Below, piece by piece: positions 18,290 to 27,179 of a stretch of 64,000 bases of DNA. Each line of letters begins with the position of its first letter. Within the stretch, counting starts at the first letter, position 1. A model generated the notes under the pieces. The model worked only from the letters and a program-made list of their open reading frames with translations, did not search any database and had not been told where the DNA came from. Both the position numbers and the translations under genes were made by a program. The stretch comes from Actinomycetaceae bacterium (lineage in GTDB: Bacteria; Actinomycetota; Actinomycetes; Actinomycetales; Actinomycetaceae), in contig JAQYTG010000005.1 of NCBI GenBank assembly GCA_028724905.1, positions 178,717 through 242,716 on the forward strand, written 5' to 3'.

Positions 18290-19095
18290 CCTTTTGACGC
18301 TCCCTCCAGCATTCCAGAAATGAAGTATTTCTGGGTAAAAGTGAAAACCACAACGATCGGAATGGCCACTACTAGGCCAGCCGCAGCCATGAGTGCAGCA
18401 TCTGCGGTGTATTGCCCCTTAAAGATCTTCAGGGCGAGCGGCGCCGTACGCCACGCACCGGAGGGAGACATCACCAGCGGAATCAGAAATTCATTCCACG
18501 TCCACATAAACATGAGCACCCCAACAGTGGCCACGGACGGAAAGGCGGGCGGCACCAAAATGCGCCAGAGCGTCTTTTGCGCTCCGGCGCCGTCGATGGC
18601 TGCGGCTTCTAGTACTTCGCGCGGCATAGCTCGAAATTGTGTGCGCATCCAGAAAGTCCCGAAAGCCACTGATTGCGCGATTTGAGGAAGCGCGATGGCG
18701 AAAATAGTATCCGTGAGCCCCAGCGCGCGAAAGTCGTAATAAAGCGGGATGACGATTGCTTCTGCCGGCACCATCAGGCCGAAGAGAAAAACGTAAAACA
18801 GCACCGTTGATCCAGGGAACGTCATGGTGCCAAATGCATACCCTGCCAAAATGGAGACAATCAGCGCCACGGGGAGGACTAGTATAGCCACGAGTGCCGA
18901 GCGTAGAAGCGACTGGCTGAATCCTCCCTCGTCCCAGGCGACGGCGAAATTCTCCCAATGCAGCCCTCCGCTTGGATCGCCTAGCTGCGGGCCGAGGGCG
19001 GTGGCAATAATAGTGATGATCGGAAAAATGGCAAAGAGCGTAAAGACAACGAGGATAATCTCATCCAACACTCGCTCAACGAGAGGTACTTTCAT
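18286..19095 (-). CDS. ABC sugar importer permease (MalG-type)
   Basis: 269 residues, six membrane helices. The MetI-like/EAA motif EVLEAAAIDGAGAQKTLWRI (about 161-180) that docks onto the ATPase is present; helices flank it. The last residues FTQKYFISGMLEGASKG are characteristic of CUT1 MalG-type permeases. It overlaps the MalF-type gene upstream and the kinase gene downstream by 4 nt each. No ATPase subunit gene is in this operon, so a shared MsiK-type ATPase elsewhere in the genome is expected. Confidence 0.9.
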   Translation of the reverse strand: MKVPLVERVLDEIILVVFTLFAIFPIITIIATALGPQLGDPSGGLHWENFAVAWDEGGFSQSLLRSALVAILVLPVALIVSILAGYAFGTMTFPGSTVLFYVFLFGLMVPAEAIVIPLYYDFRALGLTDTIFAIALPQIAQSVAFGTFWMRTQFRAMPREVLEAAAIDGAGAQKTLWRILVPPAFPSVATVGVLMFMWTWNEFLIPLVMSPSGAWRTAPLALKIFKGQYTADAALMAAAGLVVAIPIVVVFTFTQKYFISGMLEGASKG

Positions 19096-20006
19096 CGCCC
19101 CTCCTTCTTCTCTTCACCGATGCGGCTCACGAATACATTGATCACAAACACCATGACGGTGAGCACGATGGCAACTGCTGAGCCAGATCCGATCTCTTTA
19201 AGCTGGAAAGCACGGTTGTACACCTCGTAGCTTGGCACTGTCGTGGCATCGCCAGGCCCGCCGCCCGTCGTCATATAGACCAAATCAAAGGTCTTTAATG
19301 CTGCGATGACTGTCAAGACGAGTGCCGTCACGATTTCTCCGCGAACTGCAGGTAGCGTGACGGCGAAAAACTCTTGCACCGGCCCAGCGCCATCTAGCCG
19401 AGCAGCTTCGTATAAATCGTTAGAGATTCGAGACATTCCCGCAAGTAACAGCAACATCACCAGGCCAGTTTCAAGCCAAAAACCAATAATACCCACGGCA
19501 ATGAGGGCAAAAGAGGGCTCACCTAGATAACCGGTATCCGATTGAATGCCGAACACGGCAAGAATGGAATTGAGGGTGCCGTTCGGGGCGTAGATCTGCC
19601 GCCATGCCACAGCCACCACGACCAGGGCAATCACTTGTGGTAAGAAAATGAGCACTCTGAAATAGCTCATTGCCCGCACCTGCCCGCGCCGCAGGATAGC
19701 TGCTAGCACTAATCCCACGATCAGTGGGAGCACTGAGTAAAACAGAATCAACGTCAATGCGTGCACAATTGCTGCGCCGAATCGACTATCTCCGATCAGG
19801 TCTACGTAGTTTCCGATTCCCACAAACGTCGCTGAGCCAAAACCGCTCCACTCGTAGAGCGAGAATTGCGCAGTGCGGAATACAGGATAAAGCAGAAATC
19901 CGCCGTAGAGAATGAAAGCGGGCAGGATAAACAGGTACGGAGTGCTCATCCGCCTGACGACAGCAGACGGATGAGCACCTTTTGGCTTGCAGCGCCGACT
20001 AGCCAT
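19092..20006 (-). CDS. ABC sugar importer permease (MalF-type)
   Basis: 304 residues, six membrane helices, CUT1 family. It opens with a basic cytosolic stretch then PYLFILPAFILYGGFLLYPV, the typical MalF-like first helix. The EAA motif is NDLYEAARLDGAGPVQEFFA (about 212-231). GGGPGDATTVPSYEVYNRAF near the C-terminus is a CUT1 hallmark. It starts 6 nt after the binding-protein stop and overlaps the partner permease. Confidence 0.9.
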   Translation of the reverse strand: MASRRCKPKGAHPSAVVRRMSTPYLFILPAFILYGGFLLYPVFRTAQFSLYEWSGFGSATFVGIGNYVDLIGDSRFGAAIVHALTLILFYSVLPLIVGLVLAAILRRGQVRAMSYFRVLIFLPQVIALVVVAVAWRQIYAPNGTLNSILAVFGIQSDTGYLGEPSFALIAVGIIGFWLETGLVMLLLLAGMSRISNDLYEAARLDGAGPVQEFFAVTLPAVRGEIVTALVLTVIAALKTFDLVYMTTGGGPGDATTVPSYEVYNRAFQLKEIGSGSAVAIVLTVMVFVINVFVSRIGEEKKEGR

Positions 20007-20012
20007 GCATCA

Positions 20013-21371
20013 TCACTTTCCCTGCGTGAAAGCAGAGTAATCGGCCTCAAGATCTTTCAGCACCTGTTCTGGTGTACTCTGAGAGCCGAGTACTTTTTGC
20101 AGCCCTTCTCCCACGGTGTCGGAGAAAGTAGGCGTTGCATAATCGAGGTAGGGAAGCAGAGTTCCCTCGTTTGCCACTTTTCCGAATCCTTCGAAGATTT
20201 GCTTTTGTACTCCTGAGGCTGGCGCTAGCTCAATGGTGCGGTTCACTGGCATTCCACCATTTTCGGCGATCATCTCCATTGCCTCATCAGAGGTAATGAA
20301 GTCAATATAAGCTGCTGCCGCCACTGGATTTTTGGCTTTCGCTGGGATCGCAAAAGGGATGCCCGTTCCGCCGGTGGTAGCTAGTGTGCCGTCCACTCCA
20401 GGTGGGGGCACCATGAATCCGAGGTTGTCTCCCATCTGTTTTTCAAGATCAGTGCCGAGCCATGATCCTGCTGGCAGAAAGACGCCTGTTCCCTTGGCGA
20501 AGCTCGCCCATGCTGGATCGTAGTCCGTCCCGTTCGGAGAGGAGCCGAAGTAGCCGCCATGCCCCCAGGCTGCGAGCTGTGCTAACGCTTGAGTGTTTTG
20601 CTCAGTGATCCAGGAGGATCCGGCGTTACCCATTCCGAGTTTCACGATGTCGTCCACTGGCACGTAGTGTGCTTGGAGCGAACCAAATACGTGGATAGCT
20701 GGCCATTTTTCGATATTTCCAAGCACCATAGGCTGCTCTCCAGCGGCCTTTGCTTTATCGAGAGCCACGAGGTACTCCTCCCACGTCTGCGGGAGCGAAA
20801 TCCCCAGCTTGTCTAGTTTTTCGATGTTGTAGAAAATGCCCACGAGCTCGCCGCTTTGCGGAATACCATAGAGGTTTCCCTCGCCGAAAGTCGTGGCATC
20901 TGCAGAGTAGCGGGTTTTACTGAGTACAGATGGGGCGAAACGATCTGTCCATCCGTAGAGCTCTGCCCACGGCTCTAGATTGGCGAGCTGGCCAGCTTTA
21001 ACGAACTCTCCCATATCTCCGCGGGCGTTATTAACTTGGGCGACGTCGGGCACGTCGTCACCCGAGAGAGCTAGCGTAAGTTGCTGTGTGAGGTCGTCAA
21101 ACGATGAGGTGACGCGGTTGATGGTTACATTGGGATATTTCTTTTGAAATTCCTCGTTGAGTTTCACGATGGCATCGTTTTGTGAGCCGCGCACTTCCTG
21201 ATCCCACACGGTGAGGGTGATATCTCCCAGAGCAGCTACGTCTTTGCTTACTTTTGTAGGTTCCGCGGGCGTAGATGTCGCGTTATTGCTCCCTGGTGCG
21301 CACGCCGTCACGCCAAAAACTAATGCGCCCGCGAGTGCGAGGCCTAAACATTTCATTTTCCTTGTACTCAT
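20013..21371 (-). CDS. Sugar ABC transporter substrate-binding lipoprotein
   Basis: 452 residues from the ATG at 21371 (AAGGGATGTGAT upstream). A signal peptide with lipobox FGVTACAPG (Cys about residue 24) indicates an exported lipoprotein. The mature part is a family 1 solute-binding protein: ITLTVWDQEVRGSQNDAIVK, then FQKKYPNVTINRV, then VPDVAQVNNARGDMGEFVKAGQL and the C-terminal AAAAYIDFITSDEAME. First gene of the importer-kinase operon. The ligand is not deducible, but the divergent GH4 gene points to a glycoside or oligosaccharide. Confidence 0.92.
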   Translation of the reverse strand: MSTRKMKCLGLALAGALVFGVTACAPGSNNATSTPAEPTKVSKDVAALGDITLTVWDQEVRGSQNDAIVKLNEEFQKKYPNVTINRVTSSFDDLTQQLTLALSGDDVPDVAQVNNARGDMGEFVKAGQLANLEPWAELYGWTDRFAPSVLSKTRYSADATTFGEGNLYGIPQSGELVGIFYNIEKLDKLGISLPQTWEEYLVALDKAKAAGEQPMVLGNIEKWPAIHVFGSLQAHYVPVDDIVKLGMGNAGSSWITEQNTQALAQLAAWGHGGYFGSSPNGTDYDPAWASFAKGTGVFLPAGSWLGTDLEKQMGDNLGFMVPPPGVDGTLATTGGTGIPFAIPAKAKNPVAAAAYIDFITSDEAMEMIAENGGMPVNRTIELAPASGVQKQIFEGFGKVANEGTLLPYLDYATPTFSDTVGEGLQKVLGSQSTPEQVLKDLEADYSAFTQGK

Positions 21372-21422
21372 ATCACATCCCTTTCGGATCTCCATTGATG
21401 CCGACACGGATATTGTGACAGA

Positions 21423-21470
21423 TTTTGATTCAATACGCTTGATTTTTATCGAATTTGATTGTTTTTGATT
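21423..21470. promoter_or_regulatory. Candidate DeoR-type operator, four TTTGATT-like repeats
   Basis: TTTGATT occurs at 21424-21430, 21454-21460 and 21464-21470, with CTTGATT at 21438-21444, all in the same orientation. They lie in the 120-nt divergent promoter region between the importer operon and the DeoR gene. DeoR-family repressors commonly bind direct or inverted repeats of such AT-rich heptamers. Confidence 0.55.
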
Positions 21471-21491
21471 GCCTTGTGTTATGCTGAGGTC

Positions 21492-22256
21492 ATGCTCTCA
21501 GAAGAACGCCAACGCAGAATTCTCTCGCTGGTCAAAACCAAAAACTTCGTTGATATCTCTGAACTCGTCAAAGCTACTGATGCTTCCGAGGCCACGGTGA
21601 GACGCGATCTACACATCCTCGTTGCTGCAGGAAAAATTCGTCGCGTGCGCGGAGGAGCCTCCGACGTCCGATCTGCGCTCAACCCTGAAAAAGATTCAGT
21701 TCCATTTCATACGGTCGCCACGATCTCTTCAGCTGCGAAAAAAGCGATTGGCCGTATGGCCGCTTCCATCGTGGAAGACGGAGACGTGATTGGGTTGGAC
21801 GCCGGTACCACGGTGGCATCCATGTGTGAATTTCTGATCGATAGACCAGTGACGATCGTGACGACGTCGCTCGCTGTGGTGAGAGCGTTAGAGACCTCGC
21901 AGAAACTGGAGATCATCGTCTCTGGCGGAGTGGTGCGGCCGAGCTACCAATCGCTCGTGGGATATCAAGCCACGCACACCCTCGAACACGTGCGGATCGA
22001 CAAATCTTTCGTGGGGACATCAGGTATTGCTGTCGATGGCTCGGTACTTGATACAACGGCCAGTGAAGTGCCAATCAAGCAGGCGTTTATGAAATCTTCC
22101 CGCCGCACATTCCTCCTGGCCGATGCCGACAAATTCCCAGGCACGGGTTTCTTGAAAGTCGCCGATATCAAAGATTTCGATACCTTAATCACTAATAAAG
22201 CAGCAAAGAAGCTGGAGATGCTCAATGATACGGAAGTCGAGGTAATGTTCGCATGA
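21492..22256 (+). CDS. DeoR-family sugar-phosphate-responsive regulator
   Basis: 254 residues from the ATG at 21492 (MLSEERQRRILSLVK, the standard DeoR opening; GAGG just upstream). An N-terminal winged HTH (VDISELVKATDASEATVRRDLHIL, in blocks) is followed by the DeoR C-terminal sensor: GDVIGLDAGTTVASM, VTIVTTSLAVVRAL and SFVGTSGIAVDGSVLDTTASE. That domain usually binds a phosphorylated sugar. It is coupled by ATGA overlap to the GH4 gene and divergent from the importer operon, so it is the probable local repressor of both. Confidence 0.9.
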   Translation: MLSEERQRRILSLVKTKNFVDISELVKATDASEATVRRDLHILVAAGKIRRVRGGASDVRSALNPEKDSVPFHTVATISSAAKKAIGRMAASIVEDGDVIGLDAGTTVASMCEFLIDRPVTIVTTSLAVVRALETSQKLEIIVSGGVVRPSYQSLVGYQATHTLEHVRIDKSFVGTSGIAVDGSVLDTTASEVPIKQAFMKSSRRTFLLADADKFPGTGFLKVADIKDFDTLITNKAAKKLEMLNDTEVEVMFA

Positions 22257-23605
22257 AGCTGACGATACTAGGCGGAGGCGGATTTCGTACCCCCCTCGTC
22301 TATGAAGCTATTGCAAGCCAGATCGTAGATGTGGTGGTCGATGACGTATGTCTGTATGACGTCGATAAGACTCGCCTCCAGGTGATCGAACGGGTAATAC
22401 ACCAGATGGCAGAACGTTTCGGTGAGAATCCTCCGCGGCTCGTCGTCACCACAAACCTTGAAGAAGCCATTGCGGGCGCTGATTTTATCTTTGCAGCAAT
22501 CCGCGTGGGCGGCACGAAAGAACGCACCGTCGATGAACGAATCGCTCTTAAGCACGGGATATTAGGGCAAGAGACAATTGGCCCTGGCGGTTTAGCCTAT
22601 GCCCTGCGCACAATCCCAGTGATGACGGCAATCGCCCAGAAGATTCAACAACTCGCCCCGAACGCCTGGGTGATTAACTTTACGAACCCTGCGGGAATCG
22701 TGACTCAAGCCATGCAAAGAGTTCTGGGCAATCGCGTGGTGGGAATCTGCGATACCCCGATTGGGCTGGTAAAACGGGTGGCAAAACTCTTTGACTCGAA
22801 AGTTTCAGACGTGAGCTACGACTACGTAGGAATCAATCACTTTGGTTGGCTGCGCAGCGTGAACATTGACGGGCAGGACGTCTTGCCGAGTTTGCTTGCC
22901 AGCGATTCGATGCTGGCAAACATTGAGGAGGCGCGTCTTTTAGGCTTCGATTACGTTCGCCACGTGAATGCTCTGCCCAACGAATACCTCTATTACTACG
23001 TGCACACCCACGATGCTCTGCGCAGAATTTTGGATAAAGGTGAGACCCGAGGAGAATTCTTAAAAGATCAACAAGAGCAGTTCTATCAGCAAGCACTGCT
23101 TGACAACGATCCGCTCGATCTGTGGAGATCGGTGCTGCACACCCGAGAAGCGACGTATATGGCTGAAGGGCGCGATGAGGAGCGCCGCGAAGAAGATGTA
23201 GCTGGCGGCGGCTATCAGGAAGTGGCGTTGCAGCTGATGGCGGCAATTGCGCACAACACTTCGGAGAGAATGATCCTCAATGTGGCCAATGGTTCTGGGG
23301 CAAATGGCCGCGTGATTGAACAGTTGCCTGATGAACTCACAATCGAGGTGCCAGTGCTCGTCGATAGCAGCGGGGTGCACCCACTTGATATCGCCCCGCT
23401 CACCCTCGCCCAGTTGGGCGGAATTGCTGCGCTGCGCGCGAGTGAAGAGCTGATTCTGGAAGCGGCGCTATCGGGCAATCCAGAGTTGGCCTGGCGCGGC
23501 TTTGCCTCGCATCCGCTGGTAAAGTCTCTCGATCTGGGCGCGCAGCTTTTGGCCGATTACCGCGCATCCTCACCAGAGATTAGCGCTCTTTTCGCGGCCG
23601 AGTGA
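22253..23605 (+). CDS. GH4 family glycosidase (6-phospho-beta-glucosidase type)
   Basis: 450 residues. GH4 enzymes cleave glycosides by an NAD and Mn-dependent oxidation-elimination mechanism. The NAD-binding KLTILGGGGFRTPLVYEAI starts the protein. IRVGGTKERTVDERIALKHG and LGQETIGPGG are the conserved GH4 blocks. The metal ligands appear intact: Cys in VVGICDTPIG and His in GINHFGWL. The Tyr base region is LPNEYLYYYV. The family prefers 6-phospho sugars, whereas import here is by an ABC system (no phosphorylation), so the neighbouring PfkB kinase may supply the phosphate. The exact specificity cannot be read from the sequence. Confidence 0.9.
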   Translation: MKLTILGGGGFRTPLVYEAIASQIVDVVVDDVCLYDVDKTRLQVIERVIHQMAERFGENPPRLVVTTNLEEAIAGADFIFAAIRVGGTKERTVDERIALKHGILGQETIGPGGLAYALRTIPVMTAIAQKIQQLAPNAWVINFTNPAGIVTQAMQRVLGNRVVGICDTPIGLVKRVAKLFDSKVSDVSYDYVGINHFGWLRSVNIDGQDVLPSLLASDSMLANIEEARLLGFDYVRHVNALPNEYLYYYVHTHDALRRILDKGETRGEFLKDQQEQFYQQALLDNDPLDLWRSVLHTREATYMAEGRDEERREEDVAGGGYQEVALQLMAAIAHNTSERMILNVANGSGANGRVIEQLPDELTIEVPVLVDSSGVHPLDIAPLTLAQLGGIAALRASEELILEAALSGNPELAWRGFASHPLVKSLDLGAQLLADYRASSPEISALFAAE

Positions 23606-23742
23606 TGTTTTCGGGCTCACGTCGCGCGCTATTTGCTCGCTAGCGAATAGACCGATAATACCGCCGGCCACTTTGGCCACAAGGTTGATATGAGTTGATA
23701 CTATCGTCAGTTAATTCTTCATGCGGGTTGCATAATACCGAT

Positions 23743-23795
23743 CAAAGCAATTTTATTAATACGGGCACGGCCGAGTTGATAAAAGCAGCAGACCG
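23743..23795. repeat. Hairpin element with conserved AATACGGGC loop, copy A
   Basis: TTTTATTAA pairs with TTGATAAAA (one G-U) around a loop beginning TACGGGC and ending near GAG. The same loop start, the GTTGATAAAAG arm and a trailing AGACCG recur at 35310-35373 after ddh, indicating a dispersed intergenic element. Confidence 0.55.
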
Positions 23796-23985
23796 GCAAT
23801 GCTACCTCGCCGAATTGGCTAACCGTTAATACCACCCCCGAATCAACCGACGTTAATACCACCCCCAATTGGCACATTTGCCACCGGCGGCACCACCCGC
23901 TGTGCTCTGCCCCAGCAGAACGCGTTCCGCCCCACCAAAGCGGCGGGAATAACGCAATGCTCGACGTACAGGGGGAACATGGGAA

Positions 23986-24017
23986 GGCGGCTCTGAACTG
24001 GTACGTTCAGAGCCGCC
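23986..24017. terminator. Hairpin terminator between GH4 and iolD
   Basis: A perfect 13-bp stem GGCGGCTCTGAAC/GTTCAGAGCCGCC with a 6-nt loop, placed between the two convergent genes. Confidence 0.75.
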
Positions 24018-24104
24018 AGCTTGGCCCTTGTGGGGGGCGCACTTCCGTTTCCACCCTCAGTGTGCCCTAGACACCCTCGGCAGATAATCTCAGCGCTCTG
24101 GTGC

Positions 24105-26000
24105 TCAGTTCAGATAGGCGCGCTGCGGCTGACGATCCTGAAGATATTGCTCATAGGCGCGCTGAGTGGATTCGATGCGCGAAACCTCTGAAACGGCCAC
24201 ATCCCACCATGCGCTCGCAGGAGGATTCGGGCCGATCAGAGCGGTACGGATATGGATCAGCACCGCCCGATCCATCTGCACCGCCTGCGCGTATGCCTGC
24301 CGGAACTCGGCAATGGAGTTCACGCGGAGCACCGTCACTCCCCAGGATTCAGCATTGGCAGCCAGATCCACAGGCAGAGTCTCGGCATTCACATCATTGT
24401 GGACGTTCCCAGCACCCACCCGATACTGCGTACCAAAGCGCTGCGAGCCATGAGATTCGGAGAGTGCCCCAATGGAGGCAAAACCGCCGTTATCGAGCAT
24501 CACGTAAATCACTTTGATTCGCTCTTGCACCACGGTAGCCAGCTCCATAGGTAACATCTGGTAGGTGCCGTCACCCACAATAGCCACCACTTCAGATTCT
24601 GGATGTGCGAGCTTCACACCGAGCGCCCCTGGCACTTCATAGCCCATTGTGGAGAAAGCGTATTCCACGTGGTATTGGTGCGGAGTCTTCGCCTGCCAGA
24701 GAGCCTGCAAATCCCCAGGCATGGATCCTGCAGCGTTGATGACGATATCGTTCTCGCCCATCATCTCATTCAAAGCGCCAAAGACCTCCGTCTGCGCCGG
24801 CTCAGGGCTGAGGCCATAGTGATACATCTTCTCGGTGACGGCGAACCACTCCTCACGCTCGCGAGCGATCTCTGATGCATACTCATCGCTCACACGATAA
24901 TCAGCGAGTCCGCTCAGTAGAGCACTCAATCCCTCTCTCGCATCTCCTACAAGCATCTCGCCGGCGTTCTTGACGGCATCAAACGGTTTAATATTGATAT
25001 TCACAAATTTCACGTCTGGATTCTGGAATACTGTGTGCGAAGCTGTGGTGAAATCTGAGTAACGAGTGCCAATGCCGATCACGACGTCTGCCGTATTGGC
25101 TAGGTGATTAGCTGACGTCGAGCCAGTAGAGCCTACACCGCCCACGGACTGCTCCTGATCGAAGCTAATAGCCCCCTTGCCAGCTTGAGTATCGGAGACC
25201 GGAATGCCGGTGACGGCAGCGAACTCTCGCAGCTGCTCGGAGGCCCCCGAGTACTTCACCCCGCCGCCAGCGACGATGAGTGGCCGTTGAGAATTCTTAA
25301 TCAGCTCGACGCCGCGCGCTATAGCGGCACTATCTACTGGCGTACGCCGAATATGCCACACGCGCTTTTTGAACGCCTCAAGCGGGAAGTCGTAGGCCTC
25401 CGCCTGCACATCTTGTGGCATCGCAATCGTCACAGCGCCAGTATCGGCAGGATCGCTCAAGGCTCGCATCGCCTGCATCAACGAGGGAATGAGCTGCTCA
25501 GGGCGCGAAATACGATCAAAAAACACTGAGACTGGACGGAAAGCATCATTCACACTCGTTGCTAAAGTCTGAGCATTCTCCACCTGCTGAAGCACTGGAT
25601 CTGGAATGCGGGTAGCAAATTGGTCTGCAGGAAACAGCAGCACCGGTAAACGGTTCGTGGTGGCCAGAGCGGCACCCGTGACCATATTGAGTGCACCTGG
25701 GCCAATGGACGAGGTAGCCATCATCACGTGCATTCGATCGCTCGCTTTTGCGTAGGCCGCTGCCGCATTCACCATGCCTTGCTCATTGCGTGCCATGATG
25801 TATGGCATACGCCCGCCATCTGGCTCCCAGTCGATTTCATTTTGCAAGAGAGCCTGGCCAAGGCCAGCGACGTTGCCGTGGCCAAAGATGCCGAAAGCAC
25901 CAGTAATAAAACGACTCTCTTCGCCGTCACGCTCAATATATTGATTGACGAGAAAACGGATCGTGGCTTGCGCCGTCGTCAAACGAATAGTCTGCTGCAT
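24105..26000 (-). CDS. iolD: 3D-trihydroxycyclohexane-1,2-dione hydrolase
   Basis: 631 residues from the ATG at 26000 with GAGGAG upstream. ThDP-dependent enzyme that opens the ring of the IolE product to 5-deoxyglucuronate. The acetolactate-synthase-like three-domain plan is visible: N-terminal PYR domain with GAFGIFGHGNVAGLGQAL, a middle domain with LIVAGGGVKYSGA and DVVIGIGTRYSDFTTA, and the C-terminal ThDP motif GDGTYQM...LDNGGFA (about 490-520). It starts 1 nt after the iolB stop, forming an iolB-iolD unit. Confidence 0.93.
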   Translation of the reverse strand: MQQTIRLTTAQATIRFLVNQYIERDGEESRFITGAFGIFGHGNVAGLGQALLQNEIDWEPDGGRMPYIMARNEQGMVNAAAAYAKASDRMHVMMATSSIGPGALNMVTGAALATTNRLPVLLFPADQFATRIPDPVLQQVENAQTLATSVNDAFRPVSVFFDRISRPEQLIPSLMQAMRALSDPADTGAVTIAMPQDVQAEAYDFPLEAFKKRVWHIRRTPVDSAAIARGVELIKNSQRPLIVAGGGVKYSGASEQLREFAAVTGIPVSDTQAGKGAISFDQEQSVGGVGSTGSTSANHLANTADVVIGIGTRYSDFTTASHTVFQNPDVKFVNINIKPFDAVKNAGEMLVGDAREGLSALLSGLADYRVSDEYASEIAREREEWFAVTEKMYHYGLSPEPAQTEVFGALNEMMGENDIVINAAGSMPGDLQALWQAKTPHQYHVEYAFSTMGYEVPGALGVKLAHPESEVVAIVGDGTYQMLPMELATVVQERIKVIYVMLDNGGFASIGALSESHGSQRFGTQYRVGAGNVHNDVNAETLPVDLAANAESWGVTVLRVNSIAEFRQAYAQAVQMDRAVLIHIRTALIGPNPPASAWWDVAVSEVSRIESTQRAYEQYLQDRQPQRAYLN

Positions 26001-26001
26001 T

Positions 26002-26898
26002 TTAGTTCTCCTCATCGAATGGATAGAAAGGCAAACGGGAATCAAGCTCTTGTTGTTTCCACGCCTCACGCTGCCAAGCATGAGCGGGATCATCCGTCAT
26101 CAACCAGGTGGAATCCTCGGCGGGGCCACCCATGACGTTCAAGTAATACATATCGTAGAATGGCGCCGCTGCTGAGGGGCCGTGGTAGCCGTAGGGGACG
26201 GCGACGGTATCGCCCGAGCGCACTTCCGTAGCAACTGAAATAGAGTGGCCGCGAGAAGAGTAAATCTCTTGCAGGCCAAAACCTTCGTGCTCACCATTTT
26301 CGCCAGCAGGGCGAATCTCGAAGTAATAGATCTCTTCAAGTTGGCGTTCATTCTCGTTGTTTTCATCGTGCTTATGCGGAGGATAGGACGACCAGTTTCC
26401 ACCTGGCGTGAGCACTTCGCAGACCAAGAGATGCGAAGTCTGCACTGCGTTGCCTAAAGCATAATTCGTTACCTGCCGCGAGGCCTGAGCAGCGCCCCGA
26501 GGAGCCGAATATGCCTCGGATGCTGGGCAATAGCGCACGGGGAAATCGGCAGTGGCTTTCGTAGCTGGCAGGGCGATGCGTCCGCCGGCTTTAGCTGTGA
26601 GTTGGACGTGCCTATGGCGAGGGATATAGAGGTAGTCCGTCTTCGAGGTAAACACCGATTCGCGCCCGTCGAGATCGTAGCGTTCGCCATCTATATCGAC
26701 GTAGGCACCAGTGCTCAATGGCAAAACGAGAAGTTCGTCCTCGCCGGTGTCGATCTCAATGCTCTGCCCAGAATCCAAGGCGGCAATGCGCAAAGAACAC
26801 CACTGCCAGCCCACGTTTTCAGGGGTGATAACGGTATCGTACGGCTCCTGTGCCGTTGTGCCCGCCTTGAATACATATTGTTCGTTGTCATTCATCAT
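26002..26898 (-). CDS. iolB: 5-deoxyglucuronate isomerase
   Basis: 298 residues, bicupin KduI/IolB family. It isomerises 5-deoxyglucuronate to 2-deoxy-5-keto-gluconate. Typical blocks are GWQWCSLRIAALDSGQS, the cupin metal-site stretch SSYPPHKHDE (about 190), EIYYFEIRP, and the C-terminal GDTVAVPYGYHGPSAAAPFYDMYYLN with the second His ligand. First gene of the iolB-iolD pair. The 281-nt region upstream separates it from the iolC-iolJ pair and carries no clear operator. Confidence 0.93.
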   Translation of the reverse strand: MMNDNEQYVFKAGTTAQEPYDTVITPENVGWQWCSLRIAALDSGQSIEIDTGEDELLVLPLSTGAYVDIDGERYDLDGRESVFTSKTDYLYIPRHRHVQLTAKAGGRIALPATKATADFPVRYCPASEAYSAPRGAAQASRQVTNYALGNAVQTSHLLVCEVLTPGGNWSSYPPHKHDENNENERQLEEIYYFEIRPAGENGEHEGFGLQEIYSSRGHSISVATEVRSGDTVAVPYGYHGPSAAAPFYDMYYLNVMGGPAEDSTWLMTDDPAHAWQREAWKQQELDSRLPFYPFDEEN

Positions 26899-27179
26899 TA
26901 ATCACCATATTCTCTGTGCTGGATTTTGTATTTTCTACTGGGTTTCTATGCTGCGTTTCTCGTTTCCCGCGCTGTGCTGCCGTACTCTATGAGCCTGTTT
27001 GCATGACGTCCATGCCCCTTGTTCGCATCCATGCCCCGTGCGCGTTCGGCGTCATTGTGTGCTCAGCACCGTACTTTCCGTTCCCGCTTTCGTTTTCCAC
27101 TTCCCACTTTCGTGCGGGGCGGTACCCCTGCAGTAGGTTTTCAAGGAAGTATCTGAGCTACCTCGCTTCTGAGCGCCCC

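Larger units (their letters stand above)
23606..24104. other. Intergenic region with hairpin element, direct repeat and terminator
   Basis: 499 nt with no gene between convergent GH4 and iolD. Contents are the AATACGGGC-loop hairpin element (23743-23795), a 16-bp direct repeat CGTTAATACCACCCCC at 23824-23839 and 23851-23866, and a perfect 13-bp-stem hairpin at 23986-24017. Confidence 0.6.
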
